Below, piece by piece: positions 1 through 8,811 of a DNA stretch of 64,000 bases (its first letter is position 1; the number at the start of each line of letters is the position of its first letter). The notes beneath the pieces are model-generated. The model was not told the origin of the DNA, did not search any database, and saw nothing but the letters and a program-made list of their open reading frames with translations. The translations under genes were made by a program, and so were the position numbers. Origin of the DNA: Burkholderiaceae bacterium (GTDB lineage: Bacteria > Pseudomonadota > Gammaproteobacteria > Burkholderiales > Burkholderiaceae_E); contig JAMLIR010000001.1 in assembly GCA_023954045.1 (NCBI GenBank), forward strand, positions 547,694 through 611,693, in the 5' to 3' direction.

Positions 1-1146
1 CGAGTCGGCGGCGACGAGTTCGTCGTCATCATCGACGGGACCTCGCTCGACTCAGCGAAGGCGCTTTGCGAGAAGTTGCGCATCGACCTCAGCGACCGCG
101 CCTACCAGTACCAGGACAAGGCGTTCAACGTGACGGCGAGCATCGGCCTGATCCGCGTGCTGGACAACATGCGCCCCGCCGACGCGCTCACGGCCAGCGA
201 CCGCGCCTGCTCGGAGGCCAAGGCATCGGGTGGCTCGACGGTCGTTTCCTACGATTCGAGCAGCAGCGAACTCCTGAACTACCTCGACGAGATCAAGCTC
301 GTCGCCGGGATGAAGGAGCGCCTGCCGGTCGAGAACTTCTTCACCCAGCTTCAGCCGATCGTCTCCCTGCGCAACCCCGCGTCGAGCCTGTGCTACGAGG
401 TCCTGATCCGGATGCGGGACACGAACGGACAGGTTCTCCCGCCGGGCCGCTTCATCCCGGCCGCAGAGCGCAACGGCCTGATGACACAGATCGACCGCTG
501 GGTGCTGCGCAGTACGCTGGAATGGCTCGATTCGCAGCCCGAGCATCGCAGCAACGTCGATTTCTGCACGTTGAACCTGAGCGGCGCATCGCTGAACGAC
601 GAGAAGTTCCTGCAGGACACGATCGCCCTGATCCGCGCGCATCCGGAGTCGACGCGAAAGGTCTGCTTCGAGATCACCGAGAGCGTCGCGCTGTACGACC
701 TGAACACCACGCGGCGCTTCGTCGATCGCGTGAAGTCTTTCGGCGCGATGGTCGCGCTCGACGACTTCGGCGCCGGCTATACCTCTTTCAGCTACCTGAA
801 GGAGCTCCCGGGCGACCTGGTCAAGATCGACGGGAACTTCATCCGCGACGTGAACCTGAACCGAGCGAACTTCGCGATCACCCGCGCGGTCGTCGACCTC
901 GCGCACGAGCTCGGCATGGGCTGTGTTGCCGAGTGGGCCGAGAACGCCGGCATCGTCAGGTCGCTGATCGAACTCCAGGTCGACTACGCCCAGGGCTACG
1001 GGGTTTGCCGCCCGCTGGACCGCGAGCGGCTGCTCGCGGTGCCCAATGCGGCGACCCTGATCCGCGACCAGGAGACGGCGGACCTCATCCTGGGCAGCGC
1101 GATCGCCTCGCGCGACGCGTCGCACCGGATCACGCTGCCGATCTGA
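1..1146 (+). CDS. GGDEF/EAL cyclic-di-GMP signalling protein, C-terminal part
   Basis: Partial gene whose start lies left of the window; the frame is open from base 1. It reads GGDEF at bases 7-21, so only the end of the diguanylate cyclase domain is present. The EAL phosphodiesterase domain follows from about base 330. Its signature is EVL instead of EAL (E at 397). The other metal and substrate blocks are intact: NLSGAS, EITES, DDFGAGYTSF (about 760) and VKIDGNFI. Such proteins make and/or degrade c-di-GMP to set motility or biofilm state. Both signatures look catalytic, but the sensory N-terminus and the I-site lie outside the window, so the net activity cannot be judged. It stands apart from the fatty-acid genes that follow. 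Confidence 0.93.
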   Translation, partial: RVGGDEFVVIIDGTSLDSAKALCEKLRIDLSDRAYQYQDKAFNVTASIGLIRVLDNMRPADALTASDRACSEAKASGGSTVVSYDSSSSELLNYLDEIKLVAGMKERLPVENFFTQLQPIVSLRNPASSLCYEVLIRMRDTNGQVLPPGRFIPAAERNGLMTQIDRWVLRSTLEWLDSQPEHRSNVDFCTLNLSGASLNDEKFLQDTIALIRAHPESTRKVCFEITESVALYDLNTTRRFVDRVKSFGAMVALDDFGAGYTSFSYLKELPGDLVKIDGNFIRDVNLNRANFAITRAVVDLAHELGMGCVAEWAENAGIVRSLIELQVDYAQGYGVCRPLDRERLLAVPNAATLIRDQETADLILGSAIASRDASHRITLPI

Positions 1147-1264
1147 CGCTTCGGCGCACGCCGGTGCCGGGCCTCGGCATCGGCCCTTCCCGGCCAGCCG
1201 GGCGGCGCCTTCCGACGGTTTATGATTGGGCGCTTCCGATCATTCCAGCCCGTCCGGAGACCGA

Positions 1265-3601
1265 ATGTCCAGCATCCGCTACGAGAAGGACGCCAACGGC
1301 GTCGTCACCCTGCTTCTCGATGCCCCAGACCAGCCGGTCAACACGATGAATGCGGGCTTCCAGGCCGACCTGAGGAGGAGCGTCGAGCGCCTGGAGGCGG
1401 AGCGCCACCACATCCGGGGCGTGATCCTCACGTCGGCCAAGCGGACCTTCTTCGCGGGCGGCGACCTGCGCGCACTGATCGCGGTCCGCGCCGACGACGC
1501 CCCGGCGTTCTTCCGCGAACTGGAGGCAATGAAGGCATGCCTTCGCCGCATCGAGAAACTCGGGCGGCCCGTGGTCGCGGCGATCAATGGCAGCGCCCTC
1601 GGCGGCGGACTCGAGATCGCGCTTTCCTGCCACGCGCGCCTCTGCATCGATGATCCGTCGATCGAAATCGGGTTCCCCGAAGTGACGCTGGGTCTGCTGC
1701 CCGGCGCCGGCGGCGTCGTGAAGACCGTACGCCTGCTCGGACTGCAGGCCGCGCTTCCTTTTCTGAGCGAGGGCCGCCGCGTCGCGCCTGCGAAGGCGCT
1801 CGACATGGGCCTGATCGACGGGCTCGCGCGCGATCGCGACGACCTGCTGGCGCGCGCGCTCGCCTGGATCGACACCCACCCCCACGCTCATCAGCCCTGG
1901 GACGACCCGAAGCACCGGATCCCCGGCGGCACGCCATCGAGCCCCGCGGTCGCGGGAGTGCTGCCGATCGCGCCGGCGATCCTGCAGCAGCAGACACGCG
2001 GCAACTTTCCCGCTCCCGAGGCGATCCTCGCGGCGGCGGTCGAAAGTGCCCAGGTGGACTTCGACACGGCAATGCGCATCGAGTCGCGCTACATGACCCG
2101 ACTGGTCACCGGGCAGGTCGCGAAGAACATGATCGGGACGCTGTTCTTCCAGCTCAACGACGTGAAGGCCGGCAAGAGCCGACCTGCCGACCCGCCGCGC
2201 TGGCGGGCTGCCCGAGTCGGCGTCCTCGGGGCCGGGATGATGGGGTCCGGCATCGCGTGGGCGTGCGCGAGCCGCGGGGTCCCCTGCGTCCTCGAGGACG
2301 TCGAACTCGCGAAAGCCGAGCAAGGCAAGTCCTATTCGGCGCGCCTGCTCGCCAAGCGCGTCGAGAAGGGGCGCATGACCGCCGCCGAGGCGGAAAAGGT
2401 GCTTGCGGCGATCACTCCGACCGCAGCGGTCGGCGATCTTGCCGACTGCGACCTGGTCATCGAGGCAGTGTTCGAGAACCGTGACCTGAAGGCCCGCGTC
2501 ACCCGTGAGGCCGAAGCGGCGCTCGCGGGCGACGCCGTGGTCGCGTCGAACACGTCGACGCTCCCGATCACCGGGCTCGCGGAGGCGTCGAAGCGCCCGG
2601 AGCGCTTCATCGGCCTGCACTTCTTCTCGCCGGTCGATCGCATGCAGCTGGTCGAGATCATCAAGGGCAAGCGGACTTCGGCCGACACGCTGGCTCGTGC
2701 CTACGATTTCGTGCTCCAGATCGGCAAGACGCCGATCGTGGTCAACGATTCGCGAGGCTTCTACACGAGCCGGGTCTTCGGAACCTTCGTCAACGAGGGA
2801 ATGGCACTGGTCGGCGAAGGGGTCCCGGCTGCGATGGTGGAGAACGCAGGCTGGCAGATCGGGATGCCGGTCGGGCCGCTCGCGGTGCTCGACGAAGTGT
2901 CGCTGAAGCTCGCCGACGACGTACTCCACCAGGAACTCGCCGACCTGGAACGCGAGCAGCAAGGGCACGAACACGGCCACGCGCGCGGGCACGCGCATGG
3001 CCACGACCACGAGCATGCCCACGAACATCGCCACGGCGATGGCCGTGAGCATGGACACGAGCATGGTCACGAGCATGGACACGAACATGCCCACGACCAC
3101 GGCCACGCGATGGCGAGTCATTCGGCCGCCGGTCATCGCCATGCCCACAAGGTGAAGAGCCGGAGGGTGCCGGAGTCGGCCGTGTACGTGCTCGAGAAGA
3201 TGGCGCACGGCTTCAAGCGGATGGGCCGCGCCTACGGCGGGGGCTTCTACGACTATCCGCAGGACGCGGAGAAGGCGCTTTGGCCCGGCCTGAAGGTGTT
3301 CGAGCGCGGCGGACGCGCGATTCCTTTCGAGGACGTGAAGGACCGCATGCTGTATGCGCAAGCGATCGAATCGGTGCGCTGCCTCGAGGAAGGCGTGCTC
3401 GAGTCGACGCGCGACGCGAACATCGGTTCGATCTTCGGATGGGGATTCCCGGCCTGGACCGGCGGCACCATCCAGTTCGTCAACCATGTCGGCGTGCGCG
3501 CGTTCGTCGCGCGCGCCCGGGAGCTCGCGCAACGCTACGGCGAGCGCTTCGCCCCGCCGGCGTCGCTGCTGAAGCACGCCGAGCAGGACACCCCCCTATA
3601 G
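1265..3601 (+). CDS. Fatty-acid oxidation multienzyme (enoyl-CoA hydratase / 3-hydroxyacyl-CoA dehydrogenase) with His-rich insertion
   Basis: FadJ/FadB-like bifunctional beta-oxidation enzyme of 778 residues; FadJ and FadB are about 714-729. The N-terminal crotonase domain shows GGDLRAL, the oxyanion-hole segment NGSALGGGLEIAL and PEVTLGLLPGAGG. An NAD-binding domain follows with GAGMMGSG (about residue 325) and the catalytic-His segment GLHFFSPVDRMQLVE, then the paired C-terminal dehydrogenase domains. Within the first of these, about residues 563-630, lies an insertion of His-Gly/His-Glu/His-Ala dipeptides with 25 histidines, which accounts for the extra length. I chose ATG 1265 because the crotonase domain begins there and GGAGA precedes it; an in-frame upstream ATG at 1226 has no good ribosome site. 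The gene ends at TAG 3599-3601, 12 bases before the next crotonase gene. Confidence 0.93.
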   Translation: MSSIRYEKDANGVVTLLLDAPDQPVNTMNAGFQADLRRSVERLEAERHHIRGVILTSAKRTFFAGGDLRALIAVRADDAPAFFRELEAMKACLRRIEKLGRPVVAAINGSALGGGLEIALSCHARLCIDDPSIEIGFPEVTLGLLPGAGGVVKTVRLLGLQAALPFLSEGRRVAPAKALDMGLIDGLARDRDDLLARALAWIDTHPHAHQPWDDPKHRIPGGTPSSPAVAGVLPIAPAILQQQTRGNFPAPEAILAAAVESAQVDFDTAMRIESRYMTRLVTGQVAKNMIGTLFFQLNDVKAGKSRPADPPRWRAARVGVLGAGMMGSGIAWACASRGVPCVLEDVELAKAEQGKSYSARLLAKRVEKGRMTAAEAEKVLAAITPTAAVGDLADCDLVIEAVFENRDLKARVTREAEAALAGDAVVASNTSTLPITGLAEASKRPERFIGLHFFSPVDRMQLVEIIKGKRTSADTLARAYDFVLQIGKTPIVVNDSRGFYTSRVFGTFVNEGMALVGEGVPAAMVENAGWQIGMPVGPLAVLDEVSLKLADDVLHQELADLEREQQGHEHGHARGHAHGHDHEHAHEHRHGDGREHGHEHGHEHGHEHAHDHGHAMASHSAAGHRHAHKVKSRRVPESAVYVLEKMAHGFKRMGRAYGGGFYDYPQDAEKALWPGLKVFERGGRAIPFEDVKDRMLYAQAIESVRCLEEGVLESTRDANIGSIFGWGFPAWTGGTIQFVNHVGVRAFVARARELAQRYGERFAPPASLLKHAEQDTPL

Positions 3602-3613
3602 GAGGGACACGCG

Positions 3614-4420
3614 ATGTCCGGATCGGTAACCACTGTGCGGCAAGACGGCGACCGGGCGGTCACCGTCGAACACGATGGTCCCGTGACGATCGTGACGCTG
3701 TCGCGGCCCGAGGCGCGCAACGCGGTCGACCGCCCCACCGCCGAAGCGCTTGCATCGGCCTTCGCGCAGTTCGACGCAGATCCCGCGCGCAGCGTCGCGG
3801 TATTCCACGGTGCCAACGGCCACTTCTGCGCCGGCGCGGACCTCAAGGCGCTCGCCGGCGGCGCTCGCCGCAACCGTCTCGCGCCGGATGGCGACGGCCC
3901 GATGGGCCCGAGCCGGATGCTGCTCTCGAAACCGGTCGTCGCGGCGATCTCGGGCTACGCGGTCGCCGGCGGCCTCGAACTGGCGCTGTGGTGCGACCTC
4001 AGGATCGTCGAGCAGACTGCCACCCTCGGCGTGTTTTGCCGCCGCTTCGGCGTCCCGCTGATCGACGGCGGCACGGTGCGCCTGCCGCGCCTGATCGGCC
4101 TGTCGCATGCGCTCGACCTGATCCTGACCGGGCGCGCAGTGACGGCCGAAGAGGCGATGCGGATCGGGCTGGCCAACCGGATCGTGCCCGACGGGACCTC
4201 GCGCGCGGCGGCGGTCGCGCTCGCCCAGGAACTCGCAGCGCTGCCGCAGACGTGCCTGCGCAACGATCGGCGCTCGGCCTACGAGCAGTCCGGCCTCACG
4301 ATCGACGAGGCGCTCGCCAACGAGTTCGCGCTGGGCATGCGCACGCTCGAGGACGACGAGGCCATCGCCGGCGCAACGCGTTTCGCCGCGGGTGCCGGGC
4401 GCCACGGCGCCACGAGCTGA
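3614..4420 (+). CDS. Enoyl-CoA hydratase/isomerase family protein (crotonase)
   Basis: 268-residue single-domain crotonase. It has the CoA-binding segment FCAGADLKAL, the oxyanion-hole region SGYAVAGGLELALWCD and the FGVPLIDGGTVRLPRLIG stretch. A strong GGAGG ribosome site at 3601-3605 overlaps the end of the upstream multienzyme gene, so the two are almost certainly co-transcribed. Crotonases hydrate or isomerise enoyl-CoA thioesters in fatty-acid or amino-acid catabolism. The residue aligning with the second catalytic acid of typical hydratases is not obvious, since the segment has Asp in LIDGG, so the exact reaction is open. The predicted protein lacks export signals and should be cytosolic. 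Confidence 0.9.
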   Translation: MSGSVTTVRQDGDRAVTVEHDGPVTIVTLSRPEARNAVDRPTAEALASAFAQFDADPARSVAVFHGANGHFCAGADLKALAGGARRNRLAPDGDGPMGPSRMLLSKPVVAAISGYAVAGGLELALWCDLRIVEQTATLGVFCRRFGVPLIDGGTVRLPRLIGLSHALDLILTGRAVTAEEAMRIGLANRIVPDGTSRAAAVALAQELAALPQTCLRNDRRSAYEQSGLTIDEALANEFALGMRTLEDDEAIAGATRFAAGAGRHGATS

Positions 4421-4442
4421 GCTGGCCGGGAACACCCCGAAA

Positions 4443-6098
4443 GTGACCACGACCGTCCGCCCCGAGAAGCGGCTGCACCCCTGGCGGGAGCCCGTCAGGC
4501 CCCGTCCCGCCGCGACGATCCTCCTGCTGCGCGACACCGGGGACGGGCCGCAGGTGCTGATGACGCGCCGGTCGGCGCAGGCGAGCTTTGCCCCGGGCGC
4601 CTACGTCTTTCCCGGCGGTGTCGTCGACGCGCGCGACGCGTCGCCGCTGGCCCGCGAGCGCGCCGACGTCCGTGCCGACCAGGACGAAGAGGTCCTTTCG
4701 TTCGCGACCGCGGCCGTGCGCGAGGCGTTCGAGGAGCTCGGCATCCTGCTGGCACGGGGTGGCGCGCACGCCGCGGCGATCGCCGACATCGCGCGGCGAC
4801 TCGACCGCCGTCGCGAAGCCGACCTGTTCTCGCAGGTCGCCGAACGCGGGCTGCGGCTGGCCCTGGACGAGGTGCACTGGCTCAGCCATTGGGTCACCGA
4901 CCGCGATCTTCCGAAACGCTTCGACGCGCGATTCTTCGTCGCGCGCATGCCCGAGCACCAGCAGCCGGTCGCCGACGAAGGCGAGCAGTTCGAGCCGATC
5001 TGGGTGACACCAGCCGAGGGGCTCGCGCGGCACGCGGAACGGAAGTTCAACATCATCTTCCCGACGATCCGCACGCTTCGCCAGCTCACGCGCTTCGGCA
5101 GCGTCGACGAGGTCATCGAACATGCCCGCAGCCAGGCGAGCATCCGCGTCTCGTGCCCGCGCGGAGGCTGGTTGCGCGGGCGCATCGAGCGCTTCAGCGA
5201 GGACGAGCTGCCCTACGGCGAGCTCGAACTGGTGACGCCGGACGGCAGCATCCACCACTCGCTCGACTGGCAATCCGAGCGCGTGGTGCCGTTGCTGCGG
5301 CACGTGCATCGGCTGACCGCGCCCAACCCGGGGCGGATGACCGGGCCGGGAACGAACACGTACCTGGTCGGCGCCCCGGGCGACTGGCTCGTGATCGACC
5401 CGGGGCCCGACGATGCGGCGCACATCGACCGGATCGCCGCGTTCGTCGGCGACGGGCTGAAGACGATCGTCTGCACGCACGCGCACCCCGACCACGCGCC
5501 CGGCGCCCGGCCGTTGCAGCGGCGCACCGGCGCGAAGATCGTCGGGCGGCCGAGCGGGCCGGACTTCAATCCGGACTGGGCCTTCAGCCCGGACGAGACG
5601 CTCGAAGACGGCGCGCGGCTGCGAGTGGGCGACTCGACGCTACGGGTGCTGCACACCCCCGGCCACGCGGAGCACCACGTCTGCCTGCTGCTGGAGGAGG
5701 ACGGGCTGCTGTTCTCCGGCGATCACATCCTCAACGGATCGACGACCGTCGTCGACCCGCCCGACGGCGACATGCGCGCGTACGTGGCGTCGCTCGAAAG
5801 GCTGGCCGCAGAGCCGTTCGAGTTCATCCTGCCCGCGCACGGGCACGTGATCGCACGCGCCAAGACCGAGATCGCCCGACTGATCGCGCACCGGATGGCA
5901 CGCGAGGCCAAGGTCGTCGGCGCGCTCGATCGCCTGGGCGGCGGCACGCTCGACGAGCTGGTGGTGCTCGCCTACGACGACGTCGATCCGATCCTGCACC
6001 CGGTGGCCATGCGCTCGCTCACCGCGCACCTGCTGAAGTTGCGGGACGAGCGGCGCGCGACGCTCGACGAGCGCACGAAGCGCTGGCAACCGGCCTGA
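4443..6098 (+). CDS. Nudix hydrolase / metallo-beta-lactamase-fold fusion protein
   Basis: Two hydrolase domains in one chain of about 551 residues. Residues 1-230 form a Nudix domain with GGVVDA followed by [15 protein letters not shown], a match to the Nudix box RExxEExG. From about residue 300 a metallo-beta-lactamase fold has [10 protein letters not shown] (the HxHxDH metal motif), HTPGHAEHH and LFSGDHIL, followed by a winged-helix-like tail as in LACTB2-type proteins. Substrates are unknown; a CoA, nucleotide or RNA 3'-end substrate is possible. The start is uncertain: GTG 4443 (chosen) or GTG 4392, which would overlap the crotonase gene by 29 bases. Its place after two acyl-CoA enzymes hints at CoA-thioester or CoA turnover, but that is inference. 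Confidence 0.86.
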   Translation: MTTTVRPEKRLHPWREPVRPRPAATILLLRDTGDGPQVLMTRRSAQASFAPGAYVFPGGVVDARDASPLARERADVRADQDEEVLSFATAAVREAFEELGILLARGGAHAAAIADIARRLDRRREADLFSQVAERGLRLALDEVHWLSHWVTDRDLPKRFDARFFVARMPEHQQPVADEGEQFEPIWVTPAEGLARHAERKFNIIFPTIRTLRQLTRFGSVDEVIEHARSQASIRVSCPRGGWLRGRIERFSEDELPYGELELVTPDGSIHHSLDWQSERVVPLLRHVHRLTAPNPGRMTGPGTNTYLVGAPGDWLVIDPGPDDAAHIDRIAAFVGDGLKTIVCTHAHPDHAPGARPLQRRTGAKIVGRPSGPDFNPDWAFSPDETLEDGARLRVGDSTLRVLHTPGHAEHHVCLLLEEDGLLFSGDHILNGSTTVVDPPDGDMRAYVASLERLAAEPFEFILPAHGHVIARAKTEIARLIAHRMAREAKVVGALDRLGGGTLDELVVLAYDDVDPILHPVAMRSLTAHLLKLRDERRATLDERTKRWQPA

Positions 6099-6120
6099 CG
6101 CACGCCAGCGAGGAACGGGG

Positions 6121-6149
6121 AAAGCAAAAGGCCCGCCGAAGCGGGCCTT
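6121..6149 (-). terminator. Rho-independent terminator of pnp
   Basis: Read on the minus strand, a perfect 9-bp stem AAGGCCCGC / GCGGGCCTT closes a UUCG tetraloop (6128-6149) and is followed by TTGCTTT. It lies 34 bases past the pnp stop codon. Confidence 0.85.
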
Positions 6150-6182
6150 CGCGAGGCCGGGCGGCTCCGCCCGGCTGGCGAC

Positions 6183-8309
6183 TCAGCTCGCGGATTGCGC
6201 CGCGGCCTCCTCGGGGGTGACCGCCTTCATCGAAAGGCGCAGGCGCCCCTTGTCGTCGGCCTCGATCACCTTGACGCGCACGACCTGGCCCTCCTTCACG
6301 TAGTCGGAGACCTGGTTCACCCGCTCGTTGGCGATCTGCGAGACGTGCAGCAGCCCGTCGCGGCCCGGCATCACCTGGACGATCGCGCCGAAATCGAGGA
6401 TCTTCAGCACCGTGCCCTCGTAGATCCGGCCGATCTCGACCTCGGCGGTCAGGTCCTCGATGATCTTCTGCGCGCGCTTGGCGGCCGCGCCGTCGACCGC
6501 GGCGATCGTGATCGAGCCGTCGTCCTGGATGTCGATCTGCGTGCCGGTGGTCTCGGTGATCTGGCGGATCGTGGCGCCGCCCTTGCCGATGACGTCGCGG
6601 ATCCGCTCCGGGTTGATCTTCATCGTGTACATGCGCGGCGCGAAGTCGGACAGCTCCTCGCGGGCCCCGCCGATCGCCTGCTGCATCAGCCCGAGGATGT
6701 GCATGCGGCCCTCGCGCGCCTGCGCAAGCGCGACCTGCATGATCTCCTTGGTGATGCCCTGGATCTTGATGTCCATCTGCAGCGCGGTGATGCCGGTGGT
6801 CGTGCCGGCCACCTTGAAGTCCATGTCGCCGAGGTGATCCTCGTCGCCCAGGATGTCGGTGAGCACGGCGAAGCGGCCGCCTTCCTTGATCAGGCCCATC
6901 GCGACGCCCGCGACGTGCGACTTCACCGGCACGCCGGCGTCCATCAGCGCGAGGCAGCCGCCGCAGACCGAGGCCATCGACGACGAGCCGTTCGACTCGG
7001 TGATCTCGGAGACGACGCGCAGCGAGTACGCGAACGCCTCGGCACCGGGCAGCAGCGGGCGGATCGCCCGCTTGGCGAGGTTGCCGTGACCCACTTCGCG
7101 GCGCTTCGGCGAGCCGAAGCGACCCGTTTCGCCGGTCGCGAACGGCGGCATGTTGTAGTTGAACATGAAGCGCTCGCGGTACTCGCCGGTGATCGCGTCG
7201 ATGATCTGCTCGTCGCGCGAGGTGCCCAGCGTGGCGACGACGATCGCCTGCGTCTCGCCGCGCGTGAACAGCGCCGAGCCGTGCGCCCGCGGCATCACGC
7301 TGGTGCGGATCGCGATCGGCCGCACCGTGCGCGTGTCGCGGCCGTCGATGCGCGGCTCGCCCGACAGGATCTGGCTGCGCACGATCCGGTACTGCAGGTC
7401 GAACAGCATGTTGCCCAGCTCGTTGGCGTCGGGCGGCGGATGGCCGTGCGTGGCGGCGTCCTCGACGATTCTCGCGATCGTCGCCTTCTCGATCTCGCCG
7501 ATGCGGGTCATGCGCTGCTGCTTGTTGCGCAGTGCGTAAGCGGCGCGCATGTCGGCCTCGGCCAGCTCGTTGACGCGGGCGATCAGGCCCTCGTTCTTCG
7601 GCGTGGGAGCCCAGTCCCAGGCAGGCTTGCCGGCCATCTCGACCAGCTCGTCGATCGCCTTGATCGCGGTCTGCATCTGCTCGTGGCCGTAGACGACCGC
7701 GCCGAGCATCACGTCTTCGGGCAGCTCGTGGGCCTCGGACTCGACCATCAGGACCGCGGCATCGGTGCCGGCGACGACCAGGTCGAGCTTCGAGTTGTCC
7801 ATCTGCGTGGCGCTCGGGTTCAGCACGTACTGGCCGTCGATGTAGCCGACGCGCGCTGCGCCGATCGGGCCGTCGAACGGGATGCCCGACAGCGCGAGAG
7901 CGGCCGAAGCGCCCAGCATGGCCGGGATGTCGCTGTCGACCTCGGGGTTGCTCGACATCACCTGGACGATGACCTGGACCTCGTTGTAGAAGCCCTCGGG
8001 GAACAGCGGGCGGATCGGCCGGTCGATCAGGCGGCAGATCAGGATTTCGCGCTCGGTCGGACGGCCTTCGCGCTTGAAGAAGCCGCCGGGAATGCGCCCG
8101 GCAGCGTAGAACTTCTCGACGTAGTCGACGGTGAGGGGGAAGAAGTCCTGGCCGGGCTTGGCGCTGCGCGCCGCGACCACGGTGGCCAGCACCACGGTGT
8201 CGTCCATGTTCACGACGACCGAGCCCGACGCCTGCCGGGCGATCTCGCCGGTCTCGATGGTGACGGTGTTGTCCCCCCACTGGAACGTCTTCTTTGCGAT
8301 TTCGAACAC
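6183..8309 (-). CDS. pnp: Polynucleotide phosphorylase
   Basis: Phosphorolytic 3'-5' exoribonuclease of the RNA degradosome, about 708 residues, the usual family length. Two RNase PH domains are joined by the alpha-helical domain. They are followed by a KH domain ([20 protein letters not shown]) and an S1 domain ([19 protein letters not shown]). I place the start at GTG 8309, giving [12 protein letters not shown], because AAAGGA lies seven bases upstream and this matches the usual PNPase N-terminus. An ATG at 8327 would add six residues and would bury the ribosome site. The order rpsO-pnp on one strand is the classical arrangement, with a hairpin between the genes (8381-8409) that probably gives partial read-through. 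Confidence 0.97.
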   Translation of the reverse strand: MFEIAKKTFQWGDNTVTIETGEIARQASGSVVVNMDDTVVLATVVAARSAKPGQDFFPLTVDYVEKFYAAGRIPGGFFKREGRPTEREILICRLIDRPIRPLFPEGFYNEVQVIVQVMSSNPEVDSDIPAMLGASAALALSGIPFDGPIGAARVGYIDGQYVLNPSATQMDNSKLDLVVAGTDAAVLMVESEAHELPEDVMLGAVVYGHEQMQTAIKAIDELVEMAGKPAWDWAPTPKNEGLIARVNELAEADMRAAYALRNKQQRMTRIGEIEKATIARIVEDAATHGHPPPDANELGNMLFDLQYRIVRSQILSGEPRIDGRDTRTVRPIAIRTSVMPRAHGSALFTRGETQAIVVATLGTSRDEQIIDAITGEYRERFMFNYNMPPFATGETGRFGSPKRREVGHGNLAKRAIRPLLPGAEAFAYSLRVVSEITESNGSSSMASVCGGCLALMDAGVPVKSHVAGVAMGLIKEGGRFAVLTDILGDEDHLGDMDFKVAGTTTGITALQMDIKIQGITKEIMQVALAQAREGRMHILGLMQQAIGGAREELSDFAPRMYTMKINPERIRDVIGKGGATIRQITETTGTQIDIQDDGSITIAAVDGAAAKRAQKIIEDLTAEVEIGRIYEGTVLKILDFGAIVQVMPGRDGLLHVSQIANERVNQVSDYVKEGQVVRVKVIEADDKGRLRLSMKAVTPEEAAAQSAS

Positions 8310-8380
8310 TTGGATTCCTTTCAACATTGCCCGCGCGATCAGTCCGGCGGCGCGGTTCGCCTGTCAGCAGTCCAAAACAA

Positions 8381-8409
8381 GAAACCCGCAAGGTTCGCTT
8401 GCGGGTTTC
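8381..8409 (-). terminator. rpsO-pnp intergenic hairpin terminator
   Basis: GAAACCCGCAA / TTGCGGGTTTC forms an 11-bp stem around GGTTCGC, directly after rpsO. On the minus strand it is followed by TTGTTTTGG, consistent with a partial terminator between rpsO and pnp. Confidence 0.75.
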
Positions 8410-8421
8410 GGCTCCGTTCTG

Positions 8422-8691
8422 TCAACCGCGCAGACCGAGTCTCTCGATCAGCGCCTTGTAACTCGAGGGGTTCGTGCCCTTCAGGTAATCCAGCAGCTTG
8501 CGGCGCCGGCTGACCATCTTCAGCAGGCCGCGGCGCGAATGGTGGTCTTTCGCGTGGGTCTTGAAGTGATCGGTCAGCTCGACGATGCGAGCGGTGAGCA
8601 GCGCGACCTGGACCTCGGGAGATCCGGTGTCTTTCGCGCCGCGCTGGTAGTCGGCGACGATCTTCGCCTTGTCGATGTTGGCGACAGCCAT
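8422..8691 (-). CDS. rpsO: 30S ribosomal protein S15
   Basis: 89-residue primary 16S rRNA-binding protein of the small subunit. The sequence has the S15 pattern, including [14 protein letters not shown] and [21 protein letters not shown] chose ATG 8691 because GGGGAA precedes it and it gives the standard S15 length; an upstream ATG at 8727 would add 12 unconserved residues. It is the first gene of the rpsO-pnp unit. The leader between the likely -10 box (8794-8799) and the start is strongly structured, as expected if S15 represses its own translation. Confidence 0.98.
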   Translation of the reverse strand: MAVANIDKAKIVADYQRGAKDTGSPEVQVALLTARIVELTDHFKTHAKDHHSRRGLLKMVSRRRKLLDYLKGTNPSSYKALIERLGLRG

Positions 8692-8799
8692 GAGTTTCCC
8701 CTGTAAAGAGACATCCACTTGCGGCATCGCCGGGCTGCGATGCCGTGCCTGTCCGCGCCTGCCCGGAACGAAAGCCGGGCGCGAAAACGGTCGATTATA
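8692..8799 (-). promoter_or_regulatory. rpsO promoter and structured leader
   Basis: On the minus strand a perfect TATAAT (8799-8794, preceded by GGT) is a likely -10 box. Two hairpins follow in the transcribed leader: GCCCGG / CCGGGC at 8761-8780 and a 9-bp perfect stem CGGCATCGC / GCGATGCCG at 8722-8745. The ribosome site GGGGAA for ATG 8691 lies just after. No convincing -35 box was seen. This is a candidate site for S15 autoregulation. Confidence 0.55.
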
Positions 8800-8811
8800 A
8801 CCGGAACGGCC

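Noticed and set aside
3045-3110. Tandem 12-base repeats that could suggest a CRISPR-like or satellite array
   Set aside because: The repeats are in frame and encode the His-rich loop; there are no unique spacers.
1220-3577. 785-codon minus-strand frame over the beta-oxidation gene
   Set aside because: Shadow frame; the plus strand carries clear crotonase and dehydrogenase motifs and ribosome sites.
6195-8513. 772-codon open frame antisense to pnp
   Set aside because: Same GC-skew shadow effect; the pnp frame is unambiguous and this frame runs across the rpsO-pnp terminator.
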